DNA of 64,000 nt from UBA10649 sp965227045 (GTDB taxonomy: Bacteria > Actinomycetota > Actinomycetes > S36-B12). Positions within the stretch are counted from its first letter, which is position 1; the number at the start of each line of letters is the position of its first letter. Made by a program: the position numbers and the translations under genes. The DNA is taken from the NCBI GenBank assembly GCA_965227045.1, contig OZ245718.1:2170001-2234000 (forward strand), read 5' to 3'. The notes below the pieces were generated by a model. It searched no databases. It had not been told where the DNA came from and saw only the letters and a list, made by a program, of their open reading frames with translations. Positions 23,586 to 31,775 of the stretch are shown piece by piece.

Positions 23586-24164
23586 ATGCGGCTACATCGA
23601 ACCATCTCCGAAGATCGGCCCCTGCTCGTCGTCGCCCTTGAGGAGGAGGCCGCACACCTGCACGTCAGCGATCTTCCCGTGCTGGTTACCGGGGCGGGCA
23701 AGGTGAACGCGGCTGCCGCCGTAGCGGCGACCCTCGCGACGTACTCCCCGAGCAGCGTCGTGAACCTGGGGACCGCTGGGGCGTTACGCGATGGCCTCTC
23801 GGGAGACACGCACGTCATCCGTCGCGTCATCCAGCACGATTTCGCATCGGCCGACATCTTCGCGCTGAGCGGGCTGCATTTCGGCGAGCCCATTGACCTC
23901 GCCGACGATGGTCTGGTGCTGGCCACTGGAGATGCGTTCATCTCGGACGCGATCACGCGCGCGAGACTTGGCGAGCAAGCCGACCTCGTCGACATGGAGG
24001 GTTACGCCGTAGCTGTCGCCTCGATCGCGGCCGGCGTGCCCGTCACCCTCGTCAAGCGCATCAGCGACGAGGCCGGTGACGCAGCCCTTCGGTCGTGGCG
24101 GGAGAGCCTCGACGAGTGCGCCGAGCGACTCGGCGAGTGGGTTCGCGACAACCTGCAGCGCTAG
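23586..24164 (+). CDS. Nucleosidase (MTA/SAH nucleosidase-like)
   Basis: 192 residues, shorter than E. coli Pfs (about 230). The phosphorylase/nucleosidase fold is recognisable: LVTGAGKVNAAAAVAATL early, SVVNLGTAGAL, then DLVDMEGYAVAVA with the ribose-binding Met-Glu pair and a catalytic-type RISDEAGDAA aspartate. Such short actinobacterial members probably cleave adenosylhomocysteine, methylthioadenosine or another purine nucleoside in the cytoplasm. Its 3' end overlaps the convergent gene by 4 bp. Confidence 0.85.
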   Translation: MRLHRTISEDRPLLVVALEEEAAHLHVSDLPVLVTGAGKVNAAAAVAATLATYSPSSVVNLGTAGALRDGLSGDTHVIRRVIQHDFASADIFALSGLHFGEPIDLADDGLVLATGDAFISDAITRARLGEQADLVDMEGYAVAVASIAAGVPVTLVKRISDEAGDAALRSWRESLDECAERLGEWVRDNLQR

Positions 24165-24712
24165 GCGCCGAGGTCAGCAGTGATCGCCGCGACCTTCCCG
24201 TCGGCGTCGAAGGAGAAGTAGCTGACGCCTCGTTCGTTGAGAGGCAGCTGGTCGGCACCGTCAGTGCCGAGGCACACGTGGATCTTCTGCGTGCTCCACT
24301 TGGTGATGTCGACCAGGATCTCGGCGATCTGGTCACGGGAGTAGTGCTCGCGCGCCTGGCTCACGAGCAGTTCGCTGATGTCGGACGGGCGCCAGATGAA
24401 AGCATCGACGATCCGCAGCGCAACCTTGTGCCGTTCACTCAGACTGCTCGTCTCGTAGAAGTCGATCTCGCTGGACATCTCGTCATCAAGGCCATCAGCG
24501 GCGGCGGCGGACAAGCGCAGGGTCTGGCAGATGCGGCAATCGTGCTGGCGGGCACACCTCAACCGGATGAGTTCGGTGGTGATCGCGTCGAGCAGCGACG
24601 ACCGCACGACCGCGTCCTGGTAGCTGGCGAGCAGAGCGACCAGCTCAGCATCACGGCCTACCGGCCGGCCATCGCTCCCCGTCGGGACGCGTACTCCTCT
24701 GGGCGCGCTCAA
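24161..24712 (-). CDS. Carboxymuconolactone decarboxylase/AhpD-like protein
   Basis: 183 residues, soluble and helical. The AhpD-fold segment is at about residues 45-75 (AITTELIRLRCARQHDCRIC), where CRIC is the redox Cys pair of peroxidase-type members. A segment SERHKVALRIVDAFIW follows, as in CMD proteins. Function is probably peroxidase-like or ring-metabolism related; no catabolic genes are adjacent. The start overlaps the upstream gene stop by 4 nt. Confidence 0.78.
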   Translation of the reverse strand: MSAPRGVRVPTGSDGRPVGRDAELVALLASYQDAVVRSSLLDAITTELIRLRCARQHDCRICQTLRLSAAAADGLDDEMSSEIDFYETSSLSERHKVALRIVDAFIWRPSDISELLVSQAREHYSRDQIAEILVDITKWSTQKIHVCLGTDGADQLPLNERGVSYFSFDADGKVAAITADLGA

Positions 24713-25062
24713 CGTTGGGCTCCCAGCAGGCGGTCGGACGCAATTGTCAGTCGGGTGCGAGCTTCCAGGATGTACTCCGCCATCGCGAAGTCCGCGAAGC
24801 CCCCGTCATCGAAGTGGCGTGCCGCACGCGCTGCCGTGGCATCGTCGAGTCCGCTGACGTCGATGAGCATCTGGTCCACGACGGCGGCGACGTCTGCCTC
24901 GCGCTCGGTCAGCTCGTGGTCCTCACTCCGGGCCCCCCGCAGGACCACGTCGATCCGCGACTGCGCAAGACGGATCAGGTCAGGGTCGACCACGGCGCAG
25001 GCTCGCACGTAGGCGGCGTCGAGAATCGCCATCGCCTCCGGTTGTAGCTGCGCGAGGGACAT
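24709..25062 (-). CDS. Small helical protein partnered with the AhpD-like protein
   Basis: 117 residues, almost entirely helical, with no cysteine pair and no membrane segment. The segment ARAARHFDDGGFADFAMAEY resembles the C-terminal helices of CMD/AhpD-type proteins, so it may form a hetero-oligomer with the downstream product, to which it is translationally coupled. It starts 4 nt after the flippase stop. Confidence 0.65.
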   Translation of the reverse strand: MSLAQLQPEAMAILDAAYVRACAVVDPDLIRLAQSRIDVVLRGARSEDHELTEREADVAAVVDQMLIDVSGLDDATAARAARHFDDGGFADFAMAEYILEARTRLTIASDRLLGAQR

Positions 25063-25066
25063 CCGG

Positions 25067-26296
25067 TCACTCAGCCGATTCGACGGGTATCGGAACTGCT
25101 GGCGCTGCCGACCTTCGGTCCATGATCAGGCCGACCACGGTCAGCACCAGCGACACCGCAACGACGGTCGTGACGATCTGCGCGACCGATTCATGGCGCC
25201 ACAGTGAGACGACCATGACGAGTACGACCAATGCCACCCAGACGGTCAGGACCGCGCTGCGATCCTGAGTTGCCAGTCGTGCGTACAAGAGCACCTGCAC
25301 GAGGGCGAAGGCCGAGCCCTCGAGCGCGAAGAGCCACGCCTCTGAACCCAGGTTCGGGTACTGCGTACCGCCAAGGACACGGATGACGAAATCGCCGAAC
25401 AGGAAGCTGAAACTGGTGATGAACAGTCCGACGACCGCGGTGAGTGCGGTCGCGACGTAGACCGCCCGACGTGAGTTAGCGGACGTCATCTTCGGGAACA
25501 AGACGATGACGATCGCGTTCGGCAGGAAGAAGGCGATCTTCGCGAGAAGGACACCCACGGAGTACTCGCCCGACTGATCCTCGGTGAGGAAGACACGGGC
25601 CAACAGGACGTCGACGTTGGTGAGAGTGAAGAGCACGAAGAGCGCGTGCAGGACGTGCGCGAACTCTCCGGTGACTCCCGAGGAGAGGTCCACGCTCCAC
25701 GTGCGCGGGCAGATGATCCAGTACGCGATCGCGGCACCGAGTGCGCAGCCGAGGAGGATGCCGATGCCTACGCCGGTGACGCTGTCCAAGACGACGACAC
25801 CGAGGATGCCACCGAGGGCGCGGCCCCCTCCGTTCGCGACGAACGCCCACGACAGTTGCGCATGCTGCTCGCGTCCCTGGGCGATGCCGAGTGCGGCCGA
25901 GCCGAACACGACGAACGCAATGGACGCAATGCCCGTGGCGACGGCGACGACGGGGATCGAGAAGAGCTGCCCGAGCGGCCACGAGACGATGACGCCGCCG
26001 ACGATGATCGCGAGGCCGACCATGACCGAAAGCCGGATCGCTTCACCCTCGACGCGCTCTCGGTCGTCGGTTGCCACGGCGACGCGGCGGGCAGTCATCG
26101 CCTGCGTGGCGATGCCGACCGTGGAGATGATGACGAGCAGGCCGAGGAGCGCGCCAAGGGCACCGAACTCTGCGGGCGTGAGCACGCGGGCAGCGATCAT
26201 GCTCAGCAGGTACGCGGCGCCGTTGCCGATCAGCGTCGCGGCGCCAACGAAAATAAGCCCCTTGGCCAGGGTTGCTCGCGCCTGAGGCTGACTCAC
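25067..26296 (-). CDS. Polysaccharide-biosynthesis flippase (MOP superfamily)
   Basis: 409 residues, GTG start. About 12 transmembrane helices and the N-terminal family pattern (GAATLIGNGAAYLLSMIAARVLTP, AEFGALGALL) of Wzx/O-antigen flippases. It would move lipid-linked oligosaccharide across the membrane. The promoter is leaderless (TAGGGT at 26303-26308). It heads an operon with the small helical protein and the AhpD-like protein, an unexpected combination. Confidence 0.85.
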   Translation of the reverse strand: MSQPQARATLAKGLIFVGAATLIGNGAAYLLSMIAARVLTPAEFGALGALLGLLVIISTVGIATQAMTARRVAVATDDRERVEGEAIRLSVMVGLAIIVGGVIVSWPLGQLFSIPVVAVATGIASIAFVVFGSAALGIAQGREQHAQLSWAFVANGGGRALGGILGVVVLDSVTGVGIGILLGCALGAAIAYWIICPRTWSVDLSSGVTGEFAHVLHALFVLFTLTNVDVLLARVFLTEDQSGEYSVGVLLAKIAFFLPNAIVIVLFPKMTSANSRRAVYVATALTAVVGLFITSFSFLFGDFVIRVLGGTQYPNLGSEAWLFALEGSAFALVQVLLYARLATQDRSAVLTVWVALVVLVMVVSLWRHESVAQIVTTVVAVSLVLTVVGLIMDRRSAAPAVPIPVESAE

Positions 26297-26302
26297 GGCG
26301 CC

Positions 26303-26308
26303 ACCCTA
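26303..26308 (-). promoter_or_regulatory. -10 hexamer TAGGGT of the flippase operon
   Basis: Read on the minus strand, TAGGGT-N6-GTG (26296). The consensus leaderless geometry is matched exactly. Confidence 0.6.
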
Positions 26309-26355
26309 CCTATCCCCTGCTCCGGCGACGGCCGAGGATCGGCCGCACCGCGCAC

Positions 26356-27729
26356 CTAGCCGACTACCTGCGGCAGCGCGGAAAGGGCCTCGTCGAACCG
26401 GTCATCGGAGACGACCTCGTCCACCATGCTGCCGTTGAGGTACGCGTCGTACGCGGCGAGGTCGAAGTGTCCGTGCCCGCACAGCGCAGTGAGAATGACC
26501 GTCTCCTCGCCGGTCTCCTTGGCCTTGAGTGCCTCGCGGATGGTCATGGCCAGCGCGTGCGTGGGCTCGGGCGCCGGAACGATCCCCTCGGTGCGCGCAA
26601 ACTGCACCGCGGCGGCGAAGCACTCGGTCTGGGGAACCGCGATCGCCTCCATCAGCCCCAGCTCGTACAGGTGCGAGATCAGCGGCGCCATGCCGTGGTA
26701 TCGCAGGCCGCCGGCATGGATCGGGTCCGGGATGAAGTCGTGCCCGAGGGTGTGCATCTTCAGCAGCGGCGTCATCCCCGCGGTGTCGCCGAAGTCATAG
26801 GCGTACACGCCCTTGGTGAGCGACGGGCACGACTCGGGCTCGACCGCCAGGATCCGCGGGTTCATCCGACCCTCGAGCTTCTCCTTGAGGAAGGGGAAGG
26901 ACAGGCCCGCGAAGTTCGAGCCGCCGCCGGTGCATCCGACTATCAGCGTGGGGGTGTCACCAGCGAGCTGCATCTGCAGCAGCGCCTCCTGGCCGATGAT
27001 CGTCTGGTGCAAGAGCACGTGGTTCAGTACCGAGCCGAGCGAGTAGCGGGTGTGCGGATCCTTGGCGGCGACCTCCACCGCTTCGGAGATCGCAATGCCG
27101 AGGGAGCCCGTCCAGTTCTTCGGGTCCGCGGCGAAGGCTCGTCCGACGTCGGTGAGGTCCGAGGGTGAGCGGTGCACCTTCGCGCCGAACGCCTCGATCA
27201 TCAGGCGGCGGTACGGCTTGGAGTCGTACGAAGCCCCCACCTGCCACACCTCGCAGTCGATCCCGTAGAGCGCACAGGCGAACGACAGCGCCGTTCCCCA
27301 CTGCCCGGCACCGGTCTCGGTGGTGAGCTTGGTCGTGCCTTCCTTCTTGTTGTAGTACGCCTGCGGCACCGACGTATTCGTCTTGTGCGATCCGGCCGGA
27401 GACACGCCTTCGTACTTGTAGTAGATGCGTGCAGGCGTGCCCAGCGCCTTCTCCAGGCGGTGCGCCCGGAAGAGCGGCGAGGGACGCCACTGCCGGTACA
27501 CGTCGAGCACCCCGCCGGGAATATCGATGTACCGCTCCGTGGACACCTCCTGCAGGATCAGGTCCATCGGGAACAGCGGCGCGAGGTCGTCGGGGCCGAC
27601 CGGATCCATCCGTCCCGGGTGCAGCGGCGGGGGCGGCGGCGAAGGCAGGTCGGCCATGATGTTGTACCAAGTGGTCGGCATCTCGTCCTCGCTCAGGACG
27701 TACTTGTGCTGCCGGACGCTGTCATCCAT
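26356..27729 (-). CDS. trpB2: TrpB-like pyridoxal-phosphate enzyme (TrpB2)
   Basis: 457 residues from the ATG at 27729 with a GAGAGGTGG ribosome-binding site. A GTG at 27738 would add three residues. The length and N-terminal extension (PPPPPLHPG, then RPSPLFRAHRLEKAL) distinguish TrpB2 from the about 400-residue TrpB1. PLP-binding lysine is in SHKTNT, and the phosphate cup is GCTGGGSNFAG. TrpB2 enzymes make tryptophan from indole and serine (or phosphoserine) without needing TrpA. No other trp gene is nearby, which fits an indole-salvage role. Confidence 0.93.
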   Translation of the reverse strand: MDDSVRQHKYVLSEDEMPTTWYNIMADLPSPPPPPLHPGRMDPVGPDDLAPLFPMDLILQEVSTERYIDIPGGVLDVYRQWRPSPLFRAHRLEKALGTPARIYYKYEGVSPAGSHKTNTSVPQAYYNKKEGTTKLTTETGAGQWGTALSFACALYGIDCEVWQVGASYDSKPYRRLMIEAFGAKVHRSPSDLTDVGRAFAADPKNWTGSLGIAISEAVEVAAKDPHTRYSLGSVLNHVLLHQTIIGQEALLQMQLAGDTPTLIVGCTGGGSNFAGLSFPFLKEKLEGRMNPRILAVEPESCPSLTKGVYAYDFGDTAGMTPLLKMHTLGHDFIPDPIHAGGLRYHGMAPLISHLYELGLMEAIAVPQTECFAAAVQFARTEGIVPAPEPTHALAMTIREALKAKETGEETVILTALCGHGHFDLAAYDAYLNGSMVDEVVSDDRFDEALSALPQVVG

Positions 27730-27975
27730 GAGTGCCACCTCTCGCCGTGAACAGGCGCGTTGCCGCCGTGCTCAGGACGCTAGCGCCGGTCTGCGGAGGG
27801 TGCAGGATTATGACGAACTATGGGGCCAGTGGGGCTGATGTGACTGAATGTGGTCCATCCCACACCGCCCCCAACGATCGTCCGACTATGGGACGGCGAG
27901 TTCGCTGCGACAGAACTGCTACATACGGTCAACAGGCTGTCGGACGACCTTGTGGCACCCGCCGCGCACTGACAG

Positions 27976-28118
27976 CCCGCCGAATCGACCACGTACCGGG
28001 GACCCACCGATCGTCAGGGCATTGCCCAAGCGATCACGGGGCGAATCCGAACTCGACCACCGTCGAGTGAAGTAGGGCGACCTTCACGCCCGAGCCCGTC
28101 AGCTCACCTGGGAGGCGG
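27976..28118 (+). ncRNA. Cyclic di-AMP riboswitch (ydaO/yuaA class)
   Basis: The leader of the NlpC/P60 gene carries the conserved blocks of the ydaO motif in order: CGCCGAATC at the 5' side, GGGGACCCA (27998-28006), GGGGCGAATCC (28038-28048) and CCGAGCCCGTCAGCTCACC (28090-28108), closing with GGAGGCGG. CCGCC (27977-27981) pairs with GGCGG (28114-28118) as P1. The gene's ribosome-binding site is 6 nt further on. In other actinobacteria this class controls cell-wall hydrolase genes and shuts them off when c-di-AMP is bound. The 236 nt between this element and the TrpB2 start hold no gene; the riboswitch promoter should lie there. Confidence 0.88.
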
Positions 28119-28136
28119 AAAACGAAGGAGTTCGGT

Positions 28137-28793
28137 TTGCGCTTGCCTGTGCGCGCTATTGCCCTCGCCACGTCCGCCGTCACTCTCGTTGCCGCCGGAG
28201 CCATCGCAGTCTCGGTGAACGCCGCGGCACTCGAGCCTGCTTATGCACCACCCGCGGCCACCTCGCAGCAGGTGTCGTTCCACGTCAGTGCGATCGTCGA
28301 CGCCGAACTGGTTCTCGATCTGCGCTCCAGCCACCTGCGCGCCGCGCACGAGCGCGTCATCCGCGAACAGGTCGCGGCCCGCGCCAAGGCCAAGAAGGCC
28401 GCGCGCGAGGCGCGGGTCCAGAAACTGAGGGCCCGGGTCATCGCCGTTGCCAGGAACCAGATCGGTGACCGCTACAGCGCGGGCGCTGTCGGCCCCTCGG
28501 CATTCGACTGCTCGGGATTCACGCGCTACGTGTACCGCGTCGCTGCCGGCAAGAACCTTGCCCACTACTCACGAGCGCAGTACGACCAGGTCAAGAAGAT
28601 CCCGCTGAAGCAGGCACGTCCCGGCGACCTCGTGTTCTTCCTGCGCAACGGCGCGCATCACGTCGGTATCTACCTCGGCAAGGGCCGCATGGTCGATGCC
28701 GCGGGCTACGGCAAGGGAGTGCGAATCAGCCCGATCTCCGGCTCGTGGTGGTCACGCACCTACACCGGCGTCGGCCGCCTGCTTCCCGCCTGA
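28137..28793 (+). CDS. Secreted NlpC/P60 peptidoglycan endopeptidase
   Basis: 218 residues from a TTG with GAAGGAG 6 nt upstream. A signal peptide (about residues 1-30) is followed by a charged helical region (residues 52-105, many Ala/Arg/Lys) and the NlpC/P60 domain. The catalytic Cys125 is in FDCSGF and His175 is in HHVGIYLG. It would cut peptide stems of peptidoglycan outside the membrane. It is preceded by a c-di-AMP riboswitch, which links hydrolase output to osmotic/cell-wall signalling. Confidence 0.93.
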   Translation: MRLPVRAIALATSAVTLVAAGAIAVSVNAAALEPAYAPPAATSQQVSFHVSAIVDAELVLDLRSSHLRAAHERVIREQVAARAKAKKAAREARVQKLRARVIAVARNQIGDRYSAGAVGPSAFDCSGFTRYVYRVAAGKNLAHYSRAQYDQVKKIPLKQARPGDLVFFLRNGAHHVGIYLGKGRMVDAAGYGKGVRISPISGSWWSRTYTGVGRLLPA

Positions 28794-28833
28794 CGACTAC
28801 CGCCGAAGGCGTCCTGCGAGGTAGCGTCCGCGC

Positions 28834-29223
28834 ATGGCGTCGTGGAGCGATGTGGCGGGCTTGGCACTATCCCTGCCGGAGACGACCGAGCGGACCGATC
28901 GCGACGGACTGCGCACGTGGGCGGTCCGCGACCAGATGTTCGCCTGGGAGCGACCGCTGCGGCCGTCGGAGCGCGAATCGCTTGGTAACGATGTTCCCAG
29001 CGGGCCGATTCTGGGCGTCCGCGTTGCCGACCTGGCCACGAAGAAGGTGATCCTGGCGACCGGCGTGGCCGGCTGCTTCACGACCCCGCACTTCGACGGC
29101 TACAGCACGCTTCTCGTCAGCCTCGACGACATCTCCGCCGAAGAACTCGACAAACTCATCCTCGAGGCGTGGCTGGCCCGCGCGCCAACCTGGCTCGCAT
29201 CGGCCTGCCTGTCCAGCGAATAG
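28834..29223 (+). CDS. MmcQ/YjbR-family protein
   Basis: 129 residues. The N-terminal LALSLPETTERT and the core (TWAVRDQMFAWERPL, VPSGPILGVRVADL, FTTPHFDGYSTLLVSLDDI) fit the MmcQ/YjbR fold, a small DNA-binding-like domain of unknown role. It has a soluble single-domain layout and lies 40 nt after the hydrolase gene, possibly in the same transcript. Confidence 0.82.
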   Translation: MASWSDVAGLALSLPETTERTDRDGLRTWAVRDQMFAWERPLRPSERESLGNDVPSGPILGVRVADLATKKVILATGVAGCFTTPHFDGYSTLLVSLDDISAEELDKLILEAWLARAPTWLASACLSSE

Positions 29224-29246
29224 GACTGCGTCCGTGACCCGACGCC

Positions 29247-29831
29247 CTATCTGGCAGGCAACTGACCCGCTCCGAAGCGCAGCCCGTCGACAAGCAGGTC
29301 GAGCAGGCGTGATGCCTGTTCGCGCTGGGCGGGGTCCCCGACAGCCAGGCTGATGCCGCTGAGGCTGGCCAGCACGTCGGGGGCCCCGACGTCGGACCTC
29401 AGGGTGTTCTTCTCTACTCCAGCGACGAGCAGGGCGGATACCGCGGCAAGCAGGAGTTCGCGACTGTGCGCGAACGGGTTGCCGCCGGACGCGATCACCG
29501 CGCGCAGCGCCTCTGCCATGCCGCGCTTCGTCGCCATGTAGTCGATGAACAAGTCCATCCACGCGCGCAGCGCGACGTCGGGCTGATTGTCGGATAACAG
29601 GGCGGGCACTGCATCGCACAGCCGCTCGAGTTCGCTGCGGTACGCCGCTTCGACGAGGGACTCCCGCGTCGGGAAGTGCCGATACAGGGTGCCGATGCCC
29701 ACCCCGGCGTCGCGCGCAATCGACTCGAGCGCCACATCGGCGTCGGGAGTGGAGAAGGCCGCGATCGCGGCCGCGAGCAGCAGGTCGCGGTTGCGCCGAG
29801 CATCGGCGCGCATCGGCCGCTCAGTGCTCAT
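29247..29831 (-). CDS. TetR-family regulator of the adjacent SDR genes
   Basis: 194 residues from the ATG at 29831; a longer frame upstream would run into the divergent gene. HTH is at about residues 25-65 (LESIARDAGVGIGTLYRHFP), with the C-terminal SBP/TetR-C helices typical of Streptomyces-type regulators (FIDYMATKRGMAEAL). It is divergent from the tandem SDR genes, with two dyads in the shared 115-bp intergenic region, so control of both sides is likely. Confidence 0.9.
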   Translation of the reverse strand: MSTERPMRADARRNRDLLLAAAIAAFSTPDADVALESIARDAGVGIGTLYRHFPTRESLVEAAYRSELERLCDAVPALLSDNQPDVALRAWMDLFIDYMATKRGMAEALRAVIASGGNPFAHSRELLLAAVSALLVAGVEKNTLRSDVGAPDVLASLSGISLAVGDPAQREQASRLLDLLVDGLRFGAGQLPAR

Positions 29832-29853
29832 CGCCAACCCCTCGCTTGCCAAC

Positions 29854-29867
29854 CGGAGAACCCTCCG
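29854..29867. promoter_or_regulatory. TetR-type operator candidate 1
   Basis: CGGAGAACCCTCCG: 5-bp arms around a 4-nt centre, 22 nt upstream of the tetR-type start. Confidence 0.5.
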
Positions 29868-29885
29868 TTTAGACTCATGACCTAA

Positions 29886-29901
29886 CCGGAGGGACCTCCG
29901 G
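29886..29901. promoter_or_regulatory. TetR-type operator candidate 2
   Basis: CCGGAGGGACCTCCGG: 7-bp arms around 2 nt, sharing the CGGAG/CTCCG arms of candidate 1 and located 32 bp from it, between the divergent genes. Confidence 0.6.
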
Positions 29902-29946
29902 ACAATACCACCGAGGGCACGCCCCACCCCTGCGAAGAGGATCACC

Positions 29947-30867
29947 ATGAGCAACGCAACTCCGATCACCACGCCGTTCGCCTTCTCGAGCACCGCAGCA
30001 GACGTCATCGACGGGATCGACCTGGCCGGCCAGGTCGTCATCGTCACCGGCGGCGCGTCGGGGATCGGCGTCGAGACAGCGCGTGCGCTCGCCGGTGCTG
30101 GCGCAGACGTCACGATCGCCGTTCGCGACATTGATGCAGGCAATCGGACGGCGGCGGATATCGGGGCGGGAGTGCGCGTCGCCTACCTCGATCTGACGGA
30201 CCGATCATCCATCGACGACTTCGTCGCGTCGTGGAGCGGGCCGTTGCACGTGCTCGTCAACAACGCGGGCGTCATGGCAGCGCCGCTGACGCGTACAAAG
30301 CAAGGGTGGGAGCTGCAGTTCGCCACCAACCACCTCGGGCACTTCGCCCTGACCAACGGACTGCATGCCGCGCTGGCCGAGGCACAGGGCGCGCGAGTCG
30401 TCTCGGTGAGCTCTGCCGCCCACTTGCGGGGTTCCGTCGACTTCGACGACATTCATTTCGAGCGACGCGAGTACGACAGGTGGGTCGCCTACGGTCAGTC
30501 GAAGACTGCCAACATCCTGTTCGCCGTCGAGGCCGCGGTTCGCTGGGCGGACGACGGCATCGTCGTCAACTCGCTCATGCCCGGTGCGATCCCGACGAAT
30601 CTGCAGCGGCATGTCTCTCCCGAGGAGCTTGTCCGTCTTCGCGGTAACAATGCGGTGCCCTTCAAGAACGTCGAGCAGGGCGCCGCTACCTCGGTGCTCC
30701 TCGCCGCATCTCCCCTGGTTTCCGGAGTGACGGGCCGGTACTTCGAGGACTGCAACGAGGCGCTGCCGGTCGAGCCAGGTGTGCCCGGCGGCGTCGCCGC
30801 GTACGCACTTGACGTCGCGAACGCCGAGCGACTGTGGGACGTCACCGTCGAGATGCTGTCGGCTTGA
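29947..30867 (+). CDS. Short-chain dehydrogenase/reductase, copy 1
   Basis: 306 residues from an ATG with AGAGG upstream. NAD(P)-binding TGGASGIGVETARAL (TGxxxGxG), NNAG motif, catalytic Tyr and Lys in AYGQSKTAN and the C-terminal substrate region (MPGAIPTNLQRH). It belongs to the retinol-dehydrogenase/WW-oxidoreductase-like SDR group. It shares most of its length with the next gene, a tandem paralogue. The divergent TetR gene is its likely regulator. Substrate unknown. Confidence 0.9.
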   Translation: MSNATPITTPFAFSSTAADVIDGIDLAGQVVIVTGGASGIGVETARALAGAGADVTIAVRDIDAGNRTAADIGAGVRVAYLDLTDRSSIDDFVASWSGPLHVLVNNAGVMAAPLTRTKQGWELQFATNHLGHFALTNGLHAALAEAQGARVVSVSSAAHLRGSVDFDDIHFERREYDRWVAYGQSKTANILFAVEAAVRWADDGIVVNSLMPGAIPTNLQRHVSPEELVRLRGNNAVPFKNVEQGAATSVLLAASPLVSGVTGRYFEDCNEALPVEPGVPGGVAAYALDVANAERLWDVTVEMLSA

Positions 30868-30869
30868 GC

Positions 30870-31775
30870 ATGCAGTTCGACGCGACGACAACTGCCGCTG
30901 ACGTCCTTGCCGGCGTCGATCTCACGGGCAAGCGTGCGATCGTCACCGGCGGGTCCTCCGGACTCGGCCTGGAGACGGCTCGAGCGCTGGCGGCCGCCGG
31001 TGCGGAAGTGACCATCGCCGTGCGCAACCCGGATGCCGGCGTCCTTGCAGTGGACGGACTCGGGGAGCTTCCGACGCCGATCACGACGTCGGTGCTCGAC
31101 CTCGCCGATCAGGCCTCGATCGCAACCTTCGTGCAGAACTGGCATGGGTCTTTGGACATCCTCGTCAACAATGCGGGAGTCGCGTTGACGCCGCTGACGC
31201 GCACCCCTGAAGGGTGGGAGTTGCAGTTCGCGACCAATCACCTCGGGCATTTCGCTCTTGCCACGGGCCTGCGCTCGGCGTTGTCTGCGGCCGACGGCGC
31301 GCGAGTGGTGTCGCTCAGCTCCGGATCTCACCTGCGATCGCCGATCGTGTTCGACGACATTCACTTCGAGCGTCGAGAGTACGACCGCTGGTCGGCGTAT
31401 GGCCAGTCGAAGACTGCCAACGCCCTCTTCGCGGTAGGCGCAGCCCAGCGGTGGTCTGATGACGGCATCGTCGTCAACGCCGTAATGCCAGGAGTCATCT
31501 CCACAAACCTGCAGAGGCATTTCCTCGCCACCGAACTCGATCAGCTCCGCGACAATCCTGCGATCGCGTTCAGGTCCATCGAGCAGGGCGCGGCGACGCC
31601 GGTCTTCGTCGCCGCATCGCCACTCGCCGCAGGCGTGTCTGGCCAGTACTTCGAGGACTGCGCCATCGCCCCCATCAACGAGCGAGGCGGGCGCGGCGGC
31701 GTGGCTGCGCACGCGATGGATCCCGAAGCGGCGCAACGACTTTGGGAAGCTTCCGAGGCGATGCTCGCTTCCTAG
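30870..31775 (+). CDS. Short-chain dehydrogenase/reductase, copy 2 (tandem paralogue)
   Basis: 301 residues from the ATG at 30870, 2 nt after the first SDR gene. Motifs TGGSSGLGLETARAL, LVNNAGVALTPLTRT and AYGQSKTAN match copy 1 nearly residue for residue. FDDIHFERREYDRW is identical in both. The two therefore arose by local duplication. They could form a heteromer or act on related substrates. The 3' end overlaps the convergent lhgO gene by 4 bp. Confidence 0.9.
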   Translation: MQFDATTTAADVLAGVDLTGKRAIVTGGSSGLGLETARALAAAGAEVTIAVRNPDAGVLAVDGLGELPTPITTSVLDLADQASIATFVQNWHGSLDILVNNAGVALTPLTRTPEGWELQFATNHLGHFALATGLRSALSAADGARVVSLSSGSHLRSPIVFDDIHFERREYDRWSAYGQSKTANALFAVGAAQRWSDDGIVVNAVMPGVISTNLQRHFLATELDQLRDNPAIAFRSIEQGAATPVFVAASPLAAGVSGQYFEDCAIAPINERGGRGGVAAHAMDPEAAQRLWEASEAMLAS

